The notes under the pieces: generated by a model
What the model was told of the DNA's origin: nothing
Databases searched by the model: none
Seen by the model: only the letters and a program-made list of their open reading frames with translations
Source of the DNA: Francisella halioticida
Lineage (GTDB): Bacteria; Pseudomonadota; Gammaproteobacteria; Francisellales; Francisellaceae
Assembly (NCBI RefSeq): GCF_002211785.1
Contig: NZ_CP022132.1
Span: 1,612,001-1,676,000, forward strand
Reading direction: 5' to 3'
Length of the DNA: 64,000 nt
Program-made: the position numbers and the translations under genes
Shown here: positions 45,235 through 57,476 of the stretch, in pieces
Numbering within the stretch: the first letter of the stretch is position 1
How the letters are laid out: every line of letters starts with the position of its first letter

Positions 45235-45927
45235 TTATTTACTTAACTGCCAGTTAACAATATCCAAATCATCCTGGGTAGTTATCTTAATATTTCTTCT
45301 ACCACCTTCGATAACTATCGGATTAATACCATATAACTCTAAAGCCGAAGCTTCATCAGTTATTTTATTAATAAGATTATTTGAATAACAGAAATCAAAA
45401 GACTTTTCTAACTGCCCCAATCTAGATAGCTGTGGTGTTTGAGCTAACCAAATATCATTACGATCAATAGTTTTTACTACAATATTCTTGGTAGCAATTT
45501 TTTTCACAGTTTCAAACGCTTTGACTGCCAAAATACCAGCTTGGGAATGAGAAGTTTTTGTCAGCTCATATAAAGCTATAATATTTTCAGTATCAACACA
45601 AGGCCTAGCAGCATCATGAACAAATATCCAATCATTGCTATTACCTCTTATAAATCTCAAAGCATTATAAACGCTTTCAAAGCGAGTTGCTCCCCCTATA
45701 CAAGTATCAACTTTAGGATGATCATAGTAAATTGATTGATCCCAAAATTCATCTTGAGAATTTAAAGATATAATTATATAATCGAAAAGTGGATTATCTA
45801 TAAACTTCTCTAAAGTATTATCAAGAATAGTTTTATCATTAGAAAGCTTATAATATTGTTTGGGAATATCCAATTGCATCCTTGTACCAATACCAGCAGC
45901 AGGAATGATCACATATTTATTTGACAC
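45235..45927 (-). CDS. ispD: 2-C-methyl-D-erythritol 4-phosphate cytidylyltransferase
   Basis: About 230 residues. It carries out the CTP-dependent third step of the MEP isoprenoid pathway. Signatures: VIIPAAGIGTRMQLDIPKQY near the start, FVHDAARPCVD, and QTPQL. I chose the GTG at 45927 (VSNKYV) because GAGG sits 9 bases upstream, while a GTG at 45942 has AGAAGG directly abutting it. The start lies within the end of ftsB, so the two are coupled. Confidence 0.92.
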   Translation of the reverse strand: MSNKYVIIPAAGIGTRMQLDIPKQYYKLSNDKTILDNTLEKFIDNPLFDYIIISLNSQDEFWDQSIYYDHPKVDTCIGGATRFESVYNALRFIRGNSNDWIFVHDAARPCVDTENIIALYELTKTSHSQAGILAVKAFETVKKIATKNIVVKTIDRNDIWLAQTPQLSRLGQLEKSFDFCYSNNLINKITDEASALELYGINPIVIEGGRRNIKITTQDDLDIVNWQLSK

Positions 45928-46207
45928 TATAAAAAACCTCACCCTTCTTAATTAAGCCCATATTTTCACGAGCTAAACTCTGAAGAACTTCATTATTTTT
46001 ACGCAATGATACAACTTCTGAATATAGCTGAACATTAGTTTGAGATTTTTGTTTGACCTCTTTTGATTGAGTAGCAACAGTTTTCTTTAATGCATTATAT
46101 TTAATTAAACCGGTGTTACTAAACCAAAGATCGTATTGTAATATAATAATTAACAATACAACAGCAGAAATAAAAAAGTAAAAAAAGAAGTTTGATTTTG
46201 TATTCAT
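45917..46207 (-). CDS. ftsB: Cell division protein FtsB
   Basis: 96 residues: a short cytoplasmic tail, one membrane segment (about 8-26, FFFYFFISAVVLLIIILQYD) and a periplasmic coiled coil (residues 40-80), ending MGLIKKGEVFYSV, the FtsB signature (ARENMGLIKKGE). It bridges FtsL and FtsQ in the divisome. The gene order eno, ftsB, ispD is the one seen in E. coli. Confidence 0.92.
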   Translation of the reverse strand: MNTKSNFFFYFFISAVVLLIIILQYDLWFSNTGLIKYNALKKTVATQSKEVKQKSQTNVQLYSEVVSLRKNNEVLQSLARENMGLIKKGEVFYSVK

Positions 46208-46217
46208 GAAATAGTTA

Positions 46218-48943
<2,726 letters not shown>

Positions 48944-49025
48944 GATCTAACTCCCAGAAATCTAATCGATGAACAATGCTGATTATATAGTAAGTGAAGT
49001 TCTAAGTTAAGTTTATGCAGGAAGT

Positions 49026-49790
49026 TTAAGAGTCTTTTTCTAAATTTTTCCAATTTATGTAGCCATATATAGCATTAAATAGATAAATTAGCCACATAGC
49101 AAGAAAAGCCTCACTATCACCAGACCCTGATATGTATTGCTGTAACCATATAATTGTTGAAAGAGTATTAATAATTATCCATAATGTCCATTGCTCCAAA
49201 TATGCCTTTACCATAAGTATAATAGCAACAACAGAAACAACACCTGTTAATGAGTCAGCAAAAAGCCCAATTTGCTGATTAAATATACCTTTTAATATAA
49301 AAGTACCATATAAAATAGCCGAAATAATAATACCTATAGATAAGTATACCCTCTGCTTAGTGGTGAGACTTCTTGTCACAATATCATTATTTTTACCTAT
49401 ATTTTGTGGCTTTGTCCAATTATATAAACCATAAAACTGCATCGGGAAAAAGAAAAATGCAAATAATAAGAACTGACCAAAAATATCTTGTTTATAACAA
49501 ACATAGGCATATGTTAGGTTATTAATAAAAGCAAAAAAATAATTAAGAGTTTTACCTTTTGCGATTAGAAAAAGATTCAACATCCCTGTGACTATGGCAA
49601 TAGTTGTCAAAATTAAGTACTGGTTAGTAGTTAATATACTTATAAAGCCAAGCACTCCAACAGAACATATAAACCATAGAATCTCAAAAGAGTTATAGTC
49701 ATCAAAAATTTTTCTGAGATCTATATCTTTGAATCCTTTAAGATAACTAGATAGCTGTGAGAAAAAGCCATAAAGAACCTGATTAAGCAT
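49026..49790 (-). CDS. pnuC: Nicotinamide riboside/mononucleotide transporter PnuC
   Basis: 254 residues with seven or eight membrane segments and the PnuC signature NQYLILTTIAIVTGMLNLFL, YVCYKQDIFGQFLL and QFYGLYNWTKPQ. The family takes up nicotinamide riboside, or thiamine or riboflavin in relatives, by facilitated diffusion with cytosolic phosphorylation. It lies 17 bp after a ROK kinase. It pairs in theme with nadM at 27816. The WxxN motif used to bind substrate looks present as WIIINT. Confidence 0.85.
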   Translation of the reverse strand: MLNQVLYGFFSQLSSYLKGFKDIDLRKIFDDYNSFEILWFICSVGVLGFISILTTNQYLILTTIAIVTGMLNLFLIAKGKTLNYFFAFINNLTYAYVCYKQDIFGQFLLFAFFFFPMQFYGLYNWTKPQNIGKNNDIVTRSLTTKQRVYLSIGIIISAILYGTFILKGIFNQQIGLFADSLTGVVSVVAIILMVKAYLEQWTLWIIINTLSTIIWLQQYISGSGDSEAFLAMWLIYLFNAIYGYINWKNLEKDS

Positions 49791-49807
49791 TCTATATCCA
49801 AGTAAAT

Positions 49808-50755
49808 TTAATTAGCAACTAGTTCCATAGCGCCATATATACCTGCCTGATCACCTAATTTTGCTAATTTAAATTCACATTCGGCATAAACATCAGCAAA
49901 TGAATTTCTCATAGCTGCTCTTTTTATTTGAGGGAGATATTTTTCACCAATAGCTTCCATTACCCCTCCGCCTAAGATTACCATAGATGGATTAATCATA
50001 TTTAAAGCACTTCCTAAGCCTACACCTAAATATACCATAGCTTCTGATAAAATATCTAGAGCAATTTCATCATTCTCATCAAGTGCTTTTTTAATATGGC
50101 TACTTTTGAGTTTACCATCGTTCTCAATTACTAATTCAATTAACGTACTTTTAATTTTCTTTTTAGCTAGGTTTTTTACTTTCTTTTCTATACCTACCTT
50201 ACCAGCATAAGCCTCTAGACAACCTTGTGAGCCACAGCCAGGACAATATGAACCACCCTGTTTAATAATAGTATGGCCAAGTTCTGCAGCTAAACCACTA
50301 TTACCAGTATATAACTTACCATTTAAAACTAACCCTCCACCAATTCCAGTACCTACAAATGCTCCAACTATATCATCACAACCAATGCCTGCACCATATT
50401 TAGCTTCACCTAGTATCCCAACATTGACATCATTATCTATCTCGGCTAAAACACTATACTCTTCTTCTAGTATATACTTTAAGTTAACTCCATTAATGTT
50501 AATATTCACACTTCTACGTACTACAGATGTTTTTTTATCTATTAAACCTGCAACACCAATGCCAATACCTTTAAGTTCTTTATCTTTAGGAATCTCAGCT
50601 ATTAGTTTATTAATAACTTTAAATAACTGCCCAATAACTACCTCCGTTGCATCTTTTGCTTTGGACTTAACTTTTGCAGTTGTTATTAACTTTCTACTTT
50701 CATCAAATAAACCAGCAGCCATATTCGAACCACCGATATCTACACCTATAAACAT
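49808..50755 (-). CDS. ROK-family sugar kinase (glucokinase-like), downstream copy
   Basis: About 315 residues. Signatures: ATP-binding FIGVDIGGSNMAAGLFD, the catalytic region EIDNDVNVGILGEAKYG, GTGIGGGLVLNG, and the zinc site with Cys in SYCPGCGSQGCLEAYAG. The ATG at 50755 overlaps the stop of the upstream ROK gene by one base (TAATG) and is preceded by GAAGGA. The family phosphorylates glucose or other hexoses, or N-acetylmannosamine. Confidence 0.88.
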   Translation of the reverse strand: MFIGVDIGGSNMAAGLFDESRKLITTAKVKSKAKDATEVVIGQLFKVINKLIAEIPKDKELKGIGIGVAGLIDKKTSVVRRSVNININGVNLKYILEEEYSVLAEIDNDVNVGILGEAKYGAGIGCDDIVGAFVGTGIGGGLVLNGKLYTGNSGLAAELGHTIIKQGGSYCPGCGSQGCLEAYAGKVGIEKKVKNLAKKKIKSTLIELVIENDGKLKSSHIKKALDENDEIALDILSEAMVYLGVGLGSALNMINPSMVILGGGVMEAIGEKYLPQIKRAAMRNSFADVYAECEFKLAKLGDQAGIYGAMELVAN

Positions 50756-51720
50756 TACCAATTTCCTTCTAATCTATTAACTGCTATATCCATAGCACCA
50801 TACACTCCAGAATTATCACCTAATGTTGCTATTTTTAACTGACATGCATCTAACATTGTCTTAAAAGCATACTTTGAACACGACTGGTAAATAATATCTA
50901 AATAATCTCTACCTATAGCCTCCATAATACCTCCACCAAAAAGAATTAATGATGGATTCATCAAATTTATGTAATTTGCCACAGCTATGCCTAAGTGAGT
51001 CATTGCTGTATTTGCTACATCAATAGCTACTGGATCTTTAGCTTTTATGGCTTTTTTAAGATATAAGCCATTTAGTTCTCCTTTATTTTCTAAAACAGAA
51101 TCAATCAGCATACTTTTGATACCTTTTTTATGCAGATTCATAATTCTATTTTGAATACCAACCTTACCTGCATATGTCTCTATGCATCCTTGGGAACCAC
51201 AACTTTGACAGTATGCCCCTTGAGTATTTATAGTCACATGACCAACAGCTCCAGCAGCACCAGTCTCACCATATAAAAATTGATCATTTACAACAAGACC
51301 ACCACCTATTCCAGTACCCACAAAGATACCTACAATATTCTTATGGCCCTTACCAATACCATATTTCCATTCTCCAATCACACCAACATTAACATCATTT
51401 TCAAGAAATACTGGTACATCACCAAATTTTTGACTTACTTCTTTAGCAAGATTAACACCATTTAGATTTATATTAGCACTAAACTTAAGCACTCCTTGCT
51501 TTGAGTCAACAAATCCAGCTATGCCAATACCAATAGCTTTTATTTTATCTTTATTAAAGCTATCTGTAAGCTCATTAATTATCTTAAAAACTTGACCCAA
51601 AACTATATTAGTATGACTCTTACCCTTTGATTTAACCTTAGCCGTAGCCATTAAATTTTTATCTTGATCAAAAAGACCCGCAGATATATTAGTACCCCCG
51701 ATATCTAAACCTATATACAT
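50755..51720 (-). CDS. ROK-family sugar kinase (glucokinase-like), upstream copy
   Basis: About 321 residues with the same set as its neighbour: YIGLDIGGTNISAGLFD, FLENDVNVGVIGEWKYG, GTGIGGGLVVND and the zinc cysteines in AYCQSCGSQGCIETYAG. I take the ATG at 51720 because GGAG precedes it by six bases; ATGs at 51735 and 51732 lie before that site. It is a tandem duplicate of the next gene, coupled with it by a one-base overlap, and begins 11 bp after the rlmD stop. Confidence 0.88.
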   Translation of the reverse strand: MYIGLDIGGTNISAGLFDQDKNLMATAKVKSKGKSHTNIVLGQVFKIINELTDSFNKDKIKAIGIGIAGFVDSKQGVLKFSANINLNGVNLAKEVSQKFGDVPVFLENDVNVGVIGEWKYGIGKGHKNIVGIFVGTGIGGGLVVNDQFLYGETGAAGAVGHVTINTQGAYCQSCGSQGCIETYAGKVGIQNRIMNLHKKGIKSMLIDSVLENKGELNGLYLKKAIKAKDPVAIDVANTAMTHLGIAVANYINLMNPSLILFGGGIMEAIGRDYLDIIYQSCSKYAFKTMLDACQLKIATLGDNSGVYGAMDIAVNRLEGNW

Positions 51721-51731
51721 CAGTTTCTCCA

Positions 51732-53078
51732 TCATTTTTTTTCAAAAACAGCTATAGATTCAACATGCATAGTGTGTGGAAACATATCCATAACACCAGC
51801 ACTAACTAACTTATACCCTTTTTGATTTACTAAAATACCAGCATCTCTTGCTAAAGTAGCAGTATTGCAAGAGATGTAAACTATTTTCTCGACATTAAAT
51901 TTCTCAATAGCTTGACAAACTTCTTGGGCCCCCGCTCTTGGAGGGTCTAAAAGCATTTTATTATATTCAAAATTACTAAACCACTCTTTATCTTCAAAAC
52001 TCTCAAAAAGATTTGCTGCATAAAACTTAACATTTGAAATACTATTATGTTGAGCTGTTTCAATAGCTCTTTGAACCATTGTTGATTCGCCTTCAACACC
52101 AATCACAGCTTTTGCATATTTTGATATAGGTAAAGTAAAGTTGCCTAGACCACAAAATAAATCAATAATAGAATCTTCTTTTGAAATATCTAAAAGCTCT
52201 ATAGCTTTCTTAATCATTTTTTTATTAATATCATTATTTACTTGAGTAAAATCATTAGGCTCAAAACTAATTTCAATACCATCTATTGGCTCATAGCTTA
52301 GCTTAGTTGGTAAATTTTCTCTATCAGGATGAAGTCTATAAATAGTATCAGGTCCTTTTGACTGCAAATATATCCAATAGTTATTTTCTTGGCCAAAACT
52401 TTTTAGTTTAGCAAGATCTTCGTTAGTAAAAGGCTCTAAATGTCTAAAAATAATTGCAGGACGATTATCATCTATCGCTATTTCTAACTGTGCAATTTGA
52501 TTATATATTGATAAGCTTTCTATAAATTTAGCAATTTCATTAATTTTTTCACCAACTAATGGGTTAAGTACTATACATCTGTCAATTTCAGCTAAAAACC
52601 TACCATTACGTTCTCTAAAACCAACAAGAATTTTACCTTTTTTAGTAACATACCTAACACCTAAGCGGGCCTTGTTACGGTAGCCTTCGGTATTATCTGT
52701 TAATAAGGGCTCTAGGACATTTTTAGGCTGTACACCTTCACCAATATATTTAAGCTGATTTAGCAAAGTTTCTTGCTTATGCTCAACTTGAGCATTATTA
52801 GATATATGTTGTAAATTGCAGCCACCGCATAATTCAAAAAAGTCACATTTAGGTGTGATTCTATCTGGTGATTTTTTAATATACTCTACAATTTTTGCTT
52901 CATCAAATTTTGCTTTTGAGAAAGTATATTCAAATTTGACTACTTCACCTGGCAAAGTAAAAGGTATAAAGGTTGTTTTACCATCAACTTTTGCAATACC
53001 CCTACCATCATGACTTAAAGACATAATTTCAGCCTCAAAGATTCCTTCTTTGAGCTTTCTTCTTCTAGATCTTCCCAT
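51732..53078 (-). CDS. rlmD: 23S rRNA (uracil-1939-C5)-methyltransferase
   Basis: 448 residues. An N-terminal TRAM domain (about 10-65, LSHDGRGIAKVDGKTTFIP) is followed by the [4Fe-4S] cysteines in CDFFELCGGCNLQH, then the SAM-binding LFCGLGNFTLPIS and the catalytic Cys in VYISCNTATLARD near residue 405. It methylates U1939 of 23S rRNA. It heads a run of minus-strand genes with two ROK kinases and pnuC. Confidence 0.94.
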   Translation of the reverse strand: MGRSRRRKLKEGIFEAEIMSLSHDGRGIAKVDGKTTFIPFTLPGEVVKFEYTFSKAKFDEAKIVEYIKKSPDRITPKCDFFELCGGCNLQHISNNAQVEHKQETLLNQLKYIGEGVQPKNVLEPLLTDNTEGYRNKARLGVRYVTKKGKILVGFRERNGRFLAEIDRCIVLNPLVGEKINEIAKFIESLSIYNQIAQLEIAIDDNRPAIIFRHLEPFTNEDLAKLKSFGQENNYWIYLQSKGPDTIYRLHPDRENLPTKLSYEPIDGIEISFEPNDFTQVNNDINKKMIKKAIELLDISKEDSIIDLFCGLGNFTLPISKYAKAVIGVEGESTMVQRAIETAQHNSISNVKFYAANLFESFEDKEWFSNFEYNKMLLDPPRAGAQEVCQAIEKFNVEKIVYISCNTATLARDAGILVNQKGYKLVSAGVMDMFPHTMHVESIAVFEKK

Positions 53079-53150
53079 AAATAATTTAACTAAAAAGTAC
53101 TAGAGTAATTGTATTTAATTAAGAGGTTAAATACAACTTAAAGGAAATAT

Positions 53151-53717
53151 TTATTTTATAACCATTTTTTTATCATCATAGGCTGATACATGAGGAGGAA
53201 CAAACTTGTAAACACCAGCTTTAGAATGTGAAAAAATCATATTAATAGTTCCACTATCCGCAAGATTTGATACTTTTTTAGGGTATAAAGCAAATTCAAT
53301 ATTCCCTAATGCTGACGATAAAATCTTTATCTCTCCTTTTTTAGGTTTTGTATTTAGTGGCTTTGTCGGACCATATGCGCCACCGATATTTGCAAAGACA
53401 TCATATTTCACTTTTTCATTATCAGATTTTTGCGGAACAAATATAAACATATTAGAACCTTTCATAGTTTGTGCGCCAAAGCCTGCTGCAAACCAGCCAC
53501 TTCCTTGCTCTTTCCAGCTTTTATTTTTATCAAGATTAATTTTCAAAATAGCACAAATATGATCATCATATTTAGCATATTTAAAGTCCATATCCTCCAT
53601 ATTTATATTTTTATACTTTAAATTACTAGGACAAGTGTTATTCTTGACATTATCTGCATAGACAACCGTTGAAGCAGACATAGATAAAAATAATGATGTT
53701 AATATTATTTTTTTCAT
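53151..53717 (-). CDS. Secreted DOMON-like protein
   Basis: 188 residues. A signal peptide (residues 1-21, ends TVVYA) leads to an all-beta domain. The sequence GWFAAGFGAQTMKGSNMFIF at about residues 68-87 resembles the DOMON pattern, which binds haem or sugars, often through a Met like the one here (TMKGSN). There is a repeat-free, strand-rich C-terminus (NMIFSHSKAGVYKFVPP). Location should be periplasmic or extracellular. Function is inference; no partner enzyme is adjacent. Confidence 0.55.
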   Translation of the reverse strand: MKKIILTSLFLSMSASTVVYADNVKNNTCPSNLKYKNINMEDMDFKYAKYDDHICAILKINLDKNKSWKEQGSGWFAAGFGAQTMKGSNMFIFVPQKSDNEKVKYDVFANIGGAYGPTKPLNTKPKKGEIKILSSALGNIEFALYPKKVSNLADSGTINMIFSHSKAGVYKFVPPHVSAYDDKKMVIK

Positions 53718-53903
53718 GGATTTTTATTTTTCTATTTTAATTTAAGTAAAATTCTAGCATATTTGATAAAACTTATACAACACTAATAAAAATACGAAAT
53801 TTGCATATAGCTATTATTTATTCCAAATACGTATAAAAGATATTCTTATAAACATTTACTACATTAATAATTTACTAAACTTTACTATTTCCATTAAATA
53901 TTA

Positions 53904-55217
53904 TAAACTGTCCCTGTTATTCAATACCACTTTATAAAATATTTTTATTCCTTGCTTTTATGCAGCATCTAAAATACCAGAATATACTTCATCAGGAGTC
54001 ATATATCCAATACTAGAATGTAGTCTTTCATTGTTGTAAATATCAATATATTCTTTGATACCTACTTTAGCCTCTTTCATAGTTATATATGATGCCGGAT
54101 AAACATTTTCATATTTCAGTGTTTTCCAAAATCTCTCAATTGCAATATTATCTATAGATCTTCCTTTAGCATCCATAGATATATTTATTTTATTATCAGA
54201 TAATATTTTAATATGCTCTTTTGCTGTATATTGAGTTCCTTGATCAGAGTTAAAGATATCAGGTTTACCATATTTAAATAACGCTTCTTTTAACACACTA
54301 GTTGTTAGATGTGTATCCATAGTATTAGAAATCTTCCAAGCTAGTATTTTCTTGCTATGCCAATCTATTATGGCTGCTAAATATGCATACCCACATTCTA
54401 GTCTAATATACGTGATATCAGCACTCCATACCTTATTAGCTTTATCTATAACAACCTGATTCGTCTCATTTTTAAATACATTAAGTAAGTATGGATATTT
54501 CTTGTCTTGCTTATTAATGACAGTTGTCTTTTTTTTAGGATACAATGCCTTAATACCCATGAATTACATAGCACTTTTGATTAGCTTCCTTCCAACTAGA
54601 AATCCTAATCTATTTAGCAACTTTACTAGCCTTCTCGTACCATAATATGGATGTTTAGTATGTATCAAATCTATTGCATTTAATAGTTTAATATCATCAT
54701 TACTACTAAATTTTGATATTGGTGTATAATAGTACACACTCTTAGATACAGATAATAGTTTAAGCTGATTATTTAAAGATAATTCTAGCTTAGTATCTAC
54801 AGAGTTTACTCTATCATTTGATGATACCAAGCTTTTTAGCTTTCCCATTAAAAAATCCCTCTCTACTATTACCTCGACTAGTTTTTTACTTGTTGCATCT
54901 TTATCTTTTCTAAGCTCATCTATTTCCTGCTTATACTCCTTAACAATAGAGCTTTTATCAAATGCTAAGCAAGCATTAGATAAAAATTGCTGCTTCCAAT
55001 TATGCACGTTTTTAGGAAGTAAATCATACTTACTTGCTATCTCATTAACTGTCATATCGCCTTCTAGCAATTCTATAATTACTTTAGCTTTAAAATCAGC
55101 TGTATACGTTACTCTTTTTTTACTCATTTATCTATTTCCTAATTTATCTAGTTAAGTTTAACATCTAGGAATAAAAATCTTTCTAAAATCAGTAGCTTTT
55201 TCTGGGGACATTATATT
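53904..55217 (-). mobile_element. IS3-like insertion sequence, type 3, copy D (minus orientation)
   Basis: Matches the element at 58615-59925 over its whole length, in opposite orientation. Ends: TAAACTGTCCCTG on the left and GGGGACATTATATT on the right, giving an imperfect inverted repeat TGTCCC. A 3-bp difference occurs near the left end. It holds one transposase frame with a nonsense mutation. With copy E it frames a 3.4-kb segment. Its right edge abuts the 3' end of a truncated gene. Confidence 0.88.
53958..55127 (-). pseudogene. Type 3 transposase, copy D (single nonsense mutation)
   Basis: Nearly identical to the 389-residue protein of copy E. It starts MSKKRVTYTADFKAKVIIEL at 55127. 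At codon 188 GAA has become TAA (GRKLIKSAM stop FMGIK), so the DDE part at 53958-54560 is cut off. A few other substitutions are seen (QDKKY for QHKKY, ERFWKTL for ERFWRTL). The core motifs SADITYI, NSDQGTQYT and AIERFW remain. Confidence 0.88.
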
Positions 55218-55301
55218 GAAACAGGGCGTATGTATTTATATGATCAACCACAATTACCAGTCAATGAAATTTATGGCATCACTTCTTTTGAGTTTGGTTA
55301 A
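55218..55301 (+). pseudogene. 3' fragment of an unrecognised gene
   Basis: Next to the end of copy D the plus strand reads an open frame, ETGRMYLYDQPQLPVNEIYG and then ITSFEFG, ending TAA at 55299-55301. It has no start and looks like the last 28 codons of a gene cut by the insertion or by a rearrangement between IS copies. I do not recognise it, and the rest is not visible in this window. The following 70 bases to the next IS hold nothing clear. Confidence 0.4.
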
Positions 55302-55419
55302 TTAATAATTTATAGAATTGTAATAGCTCAAATTAAATCTGACAGACACTGTTTCTATTTAAGTGTTTTGATCATACCCTCCTATTTGGGACACTTAGGT
55401 GTTAAGAAAAGGAGACAAG

Positions 55420-55707
55420 AAGAGATATACAAAAGAGTTTAAAGATGAAGCTGTTAAATTATGTTTACAACCAGATGCAAATAGACGAGAAATAGCAGAT
55501 AATTTAGGGGTTAAATATAAAACCATTTGCAGTTGGATATCCAAAGCCATGTCAAACCCTCAGAAAGAAATAAAGATAGATTATAAAACGCAGTACCAGC
55601 AACTATCTTTTGAAAATACTGATTTGAAGAAAAAACTCAAACAGGCAGAAACAGAGCGTGAAATACTAAAAAAGTCAGCAGCGTACTTTGCAAAGCAAAA
55701 TCTGTAA
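55420..55707 (+). pseudogene. IS3-family orfA, copy C (start codon lost)
   Basis: The sequence is that of OrfA but the initiator is AAG (55420-55422), although AAGGAG is still in place upstream. A GTG at 55399 is in frame but lies before that ribosome site, so initiation there is doubtful. The remaining HTH and coiled coil are intact. Confidence 0.8.
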
Positions 55708-55739
55708 GGTACGCCTTTATTAAGGAGCATTATAAAGTT

Positions 55740-56584
55740 ATGCCAGTAACAACACTATGTAAATCTTTGAATGTGAGCACATCTTCATATTACAGATGGA
55801 TTCATAAACCTATAGGTAAAAGGCAATATAATGATGCTGAACTAGATGATGCTATTTTAATGAACATAAATCTAGATATGGAAGTGTTAGGATATACAAA
55901 GAGCTTAAAGATATGGGTTGGAAAGTTACTCAACCTAGAGTATCTAAACGTATGAAATTACTTGGTTTACATGCTAAAGCGGCTCGTAAGCATAAGAAAA
56001 CTACAGATTCTAACCACAACAAACATGTTTATGATAATTTATTAGAACAAAACTTCACTGCTTTATCTGTAAATCATAGGTGGGTTACAGATATAACTTA
56101 TGTACCTACACAAGAGGGGTGGCTGTATCTTTGTGTGATTATAGATTTATTCTCAAGATCAGTTATTGGTTGGGCAATGGATTCTAGGATGAAAGCGGAT
56201 TTAGTTTGTAATGCTTTAAATATGGCATTATTTAGAAGAAATTTTCCTAGTGGTGTGATTATACACTCTGATAAAGGGTCACAGTACTGTAGCAAACAAT
56301 ATCAAGACATTATTAAAGAACACTGGCTACTATCAAGTATGAGCTCTAAAGGATGCTGTTACGATAATGCTGCTTGTGAAAGTTTCTTTGGAACTTTAAA
56401 AGTAGAGTTAGTACATGATGAAAGATATAAAACTAGAGAAGAAGCTAAACTATCAATATTTGAATATATTGAAGCTTACTATAATACAAAAAGGAGACAT
56501 TCTACAATAAATTATATGACTCCATATCAATTTGAATATATAATGGAAAATGAAGTAGTAAACTGTCCCAAATTGACGGGGTAG
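55740..56584 (+). pseudogene. IS3-family transposase orfB, copy C (split by a frameshift)
   Basis: Same as copy B: MPVTTLCKSLNV in one frame and MGWKVTQPRVSK in another, with the shift at the T4 run near 55856. Catalytic motifs VTDITYV, HSDKGSQ and CESFFGT are intact in the downstream part. Stop TAG at the last bases of the element. Confidence 0.8.
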
Positions 56585-56753
56585 ATCACTAATAGCTTTA
56601 TAAGGTTTTTAAAACATATTTGATTTATCTGTAATGTAGATTCTTTTACCTTTGTTTAAGGCTTCTTTGAAAACAGTATTAGTCGATATGCTAGTTGGAT
56701 AACTTTTTTCCTTTTTGATTTTTTATATTTTCAAAAAGGTCAGTTGTTTCATA

Positions 56754-57383
56754 CTATTTGTCTTGCTTTAAGCGTAATTGACTATCAAATCTGATATTTT
56801 CTTTCTTACAAGCATTTATAAATTCTGGTGTTTTAGATATCTGTAATGCTAATCTCTTTGAGTTTTCACCTATTTCAAATTTTAACTCTGGAGCAAATCT
56901 ACTCCATGTTGAATAGATTGTTATTAAATAGTCAATAATTGTTGGTGAATTGCCAAACATGAATTCATTATTTTGTAAGTGATTATCTATAATTCTCCAA
57001 TTATCTGATACTTTATCTGCAAGGCTTTGTAATAAAGTATGCTCTTTAGTATCCATAATACTAGATACAGTTAATATTTTAGAGTATGCAGGATGTAAAG
57101 TAGCATAGTTGAACATTAACATTTGATAGAATTTAGCCTTCTGATTAAGCTCAAGGTTCTTAAGATAGTTACAATGTTTCTCTAATAAAAATAAAGCTAT
57201 AGCAGCTCCTTCTGTAATTATTTGATCTTCACATACTAATGCAGGAACCTGGTTGGTTGGTACTATATCTGAATAATTAGCAACTTCAGATCTTTGAACT
57301 ACTTCATAATCCAAATTAAGTTTTTCCATTAATGTGGTTATTGCAGTAGAGCAGCTGCCTGCAATTGAATATAATTTATACAT
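56754..57383 (-). CDS. Glutathione S-transferase family protein
   Basis: 209 residues. The N-terminal thioredoxin-like domain reads MYKLYSIAGSCSTAITTLME with NQVPALV before the cis-Pro, and ITEGAAIALFLLEKH contains the conserved Glu-Gly/Ser for glutathione gamma-glutamyl binding. The C-terminal helical domain follows. Beta-class GSTs have the Cys near residue 10 (here Cys11). The enzyme would be cytosolic and may detoxify electrophiles. It lies inside the IS-flanked segment next to msrB; the two share a theme of oxidative stress. Confidence 0.85.
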   Translation of the reverse strand: MYKLYSIAGSCSTAITTLMEKLNLDYEVVQRSEVANYSDIVPTNQVPALVCEDQIITEGAAIALFLLEKHCNYLKNLELNQKAKFYQMLMFNYATLHPAYSKILTVSSIMDTKEHTLLQSLADKVSDNWRIIDNHLQNNEFMFGNSPTIIDYLITIYSTWSRFAPELKFEIGENSKRLALQISKTPEFINACKKENIRFDSQLRLKQDK

Positions 57384-57476
57384 AATTTAGTCCTTAAAAT
57401 ATTTTATCTAAATTCTACCATTTAGCATACTAAAAAATAAGCTTGTAAAAAACAAAAATTATAAATAAAGATATTA

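Larger units (their letters stand above)
55375..56584 (+). mobile_element. IS3-family insertion sequence, type 1, copy C
   Basis: 1210 bp, same ends as copies A and B, flanked by ATCA at 55371-55374 and 56585-56588. Almost identical to copy B; the clearest change is ATG to AAG at the orfA start codon. It sits about 155 bp from the end of copy D inside the IS-dense block. Confidence 0.92.
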
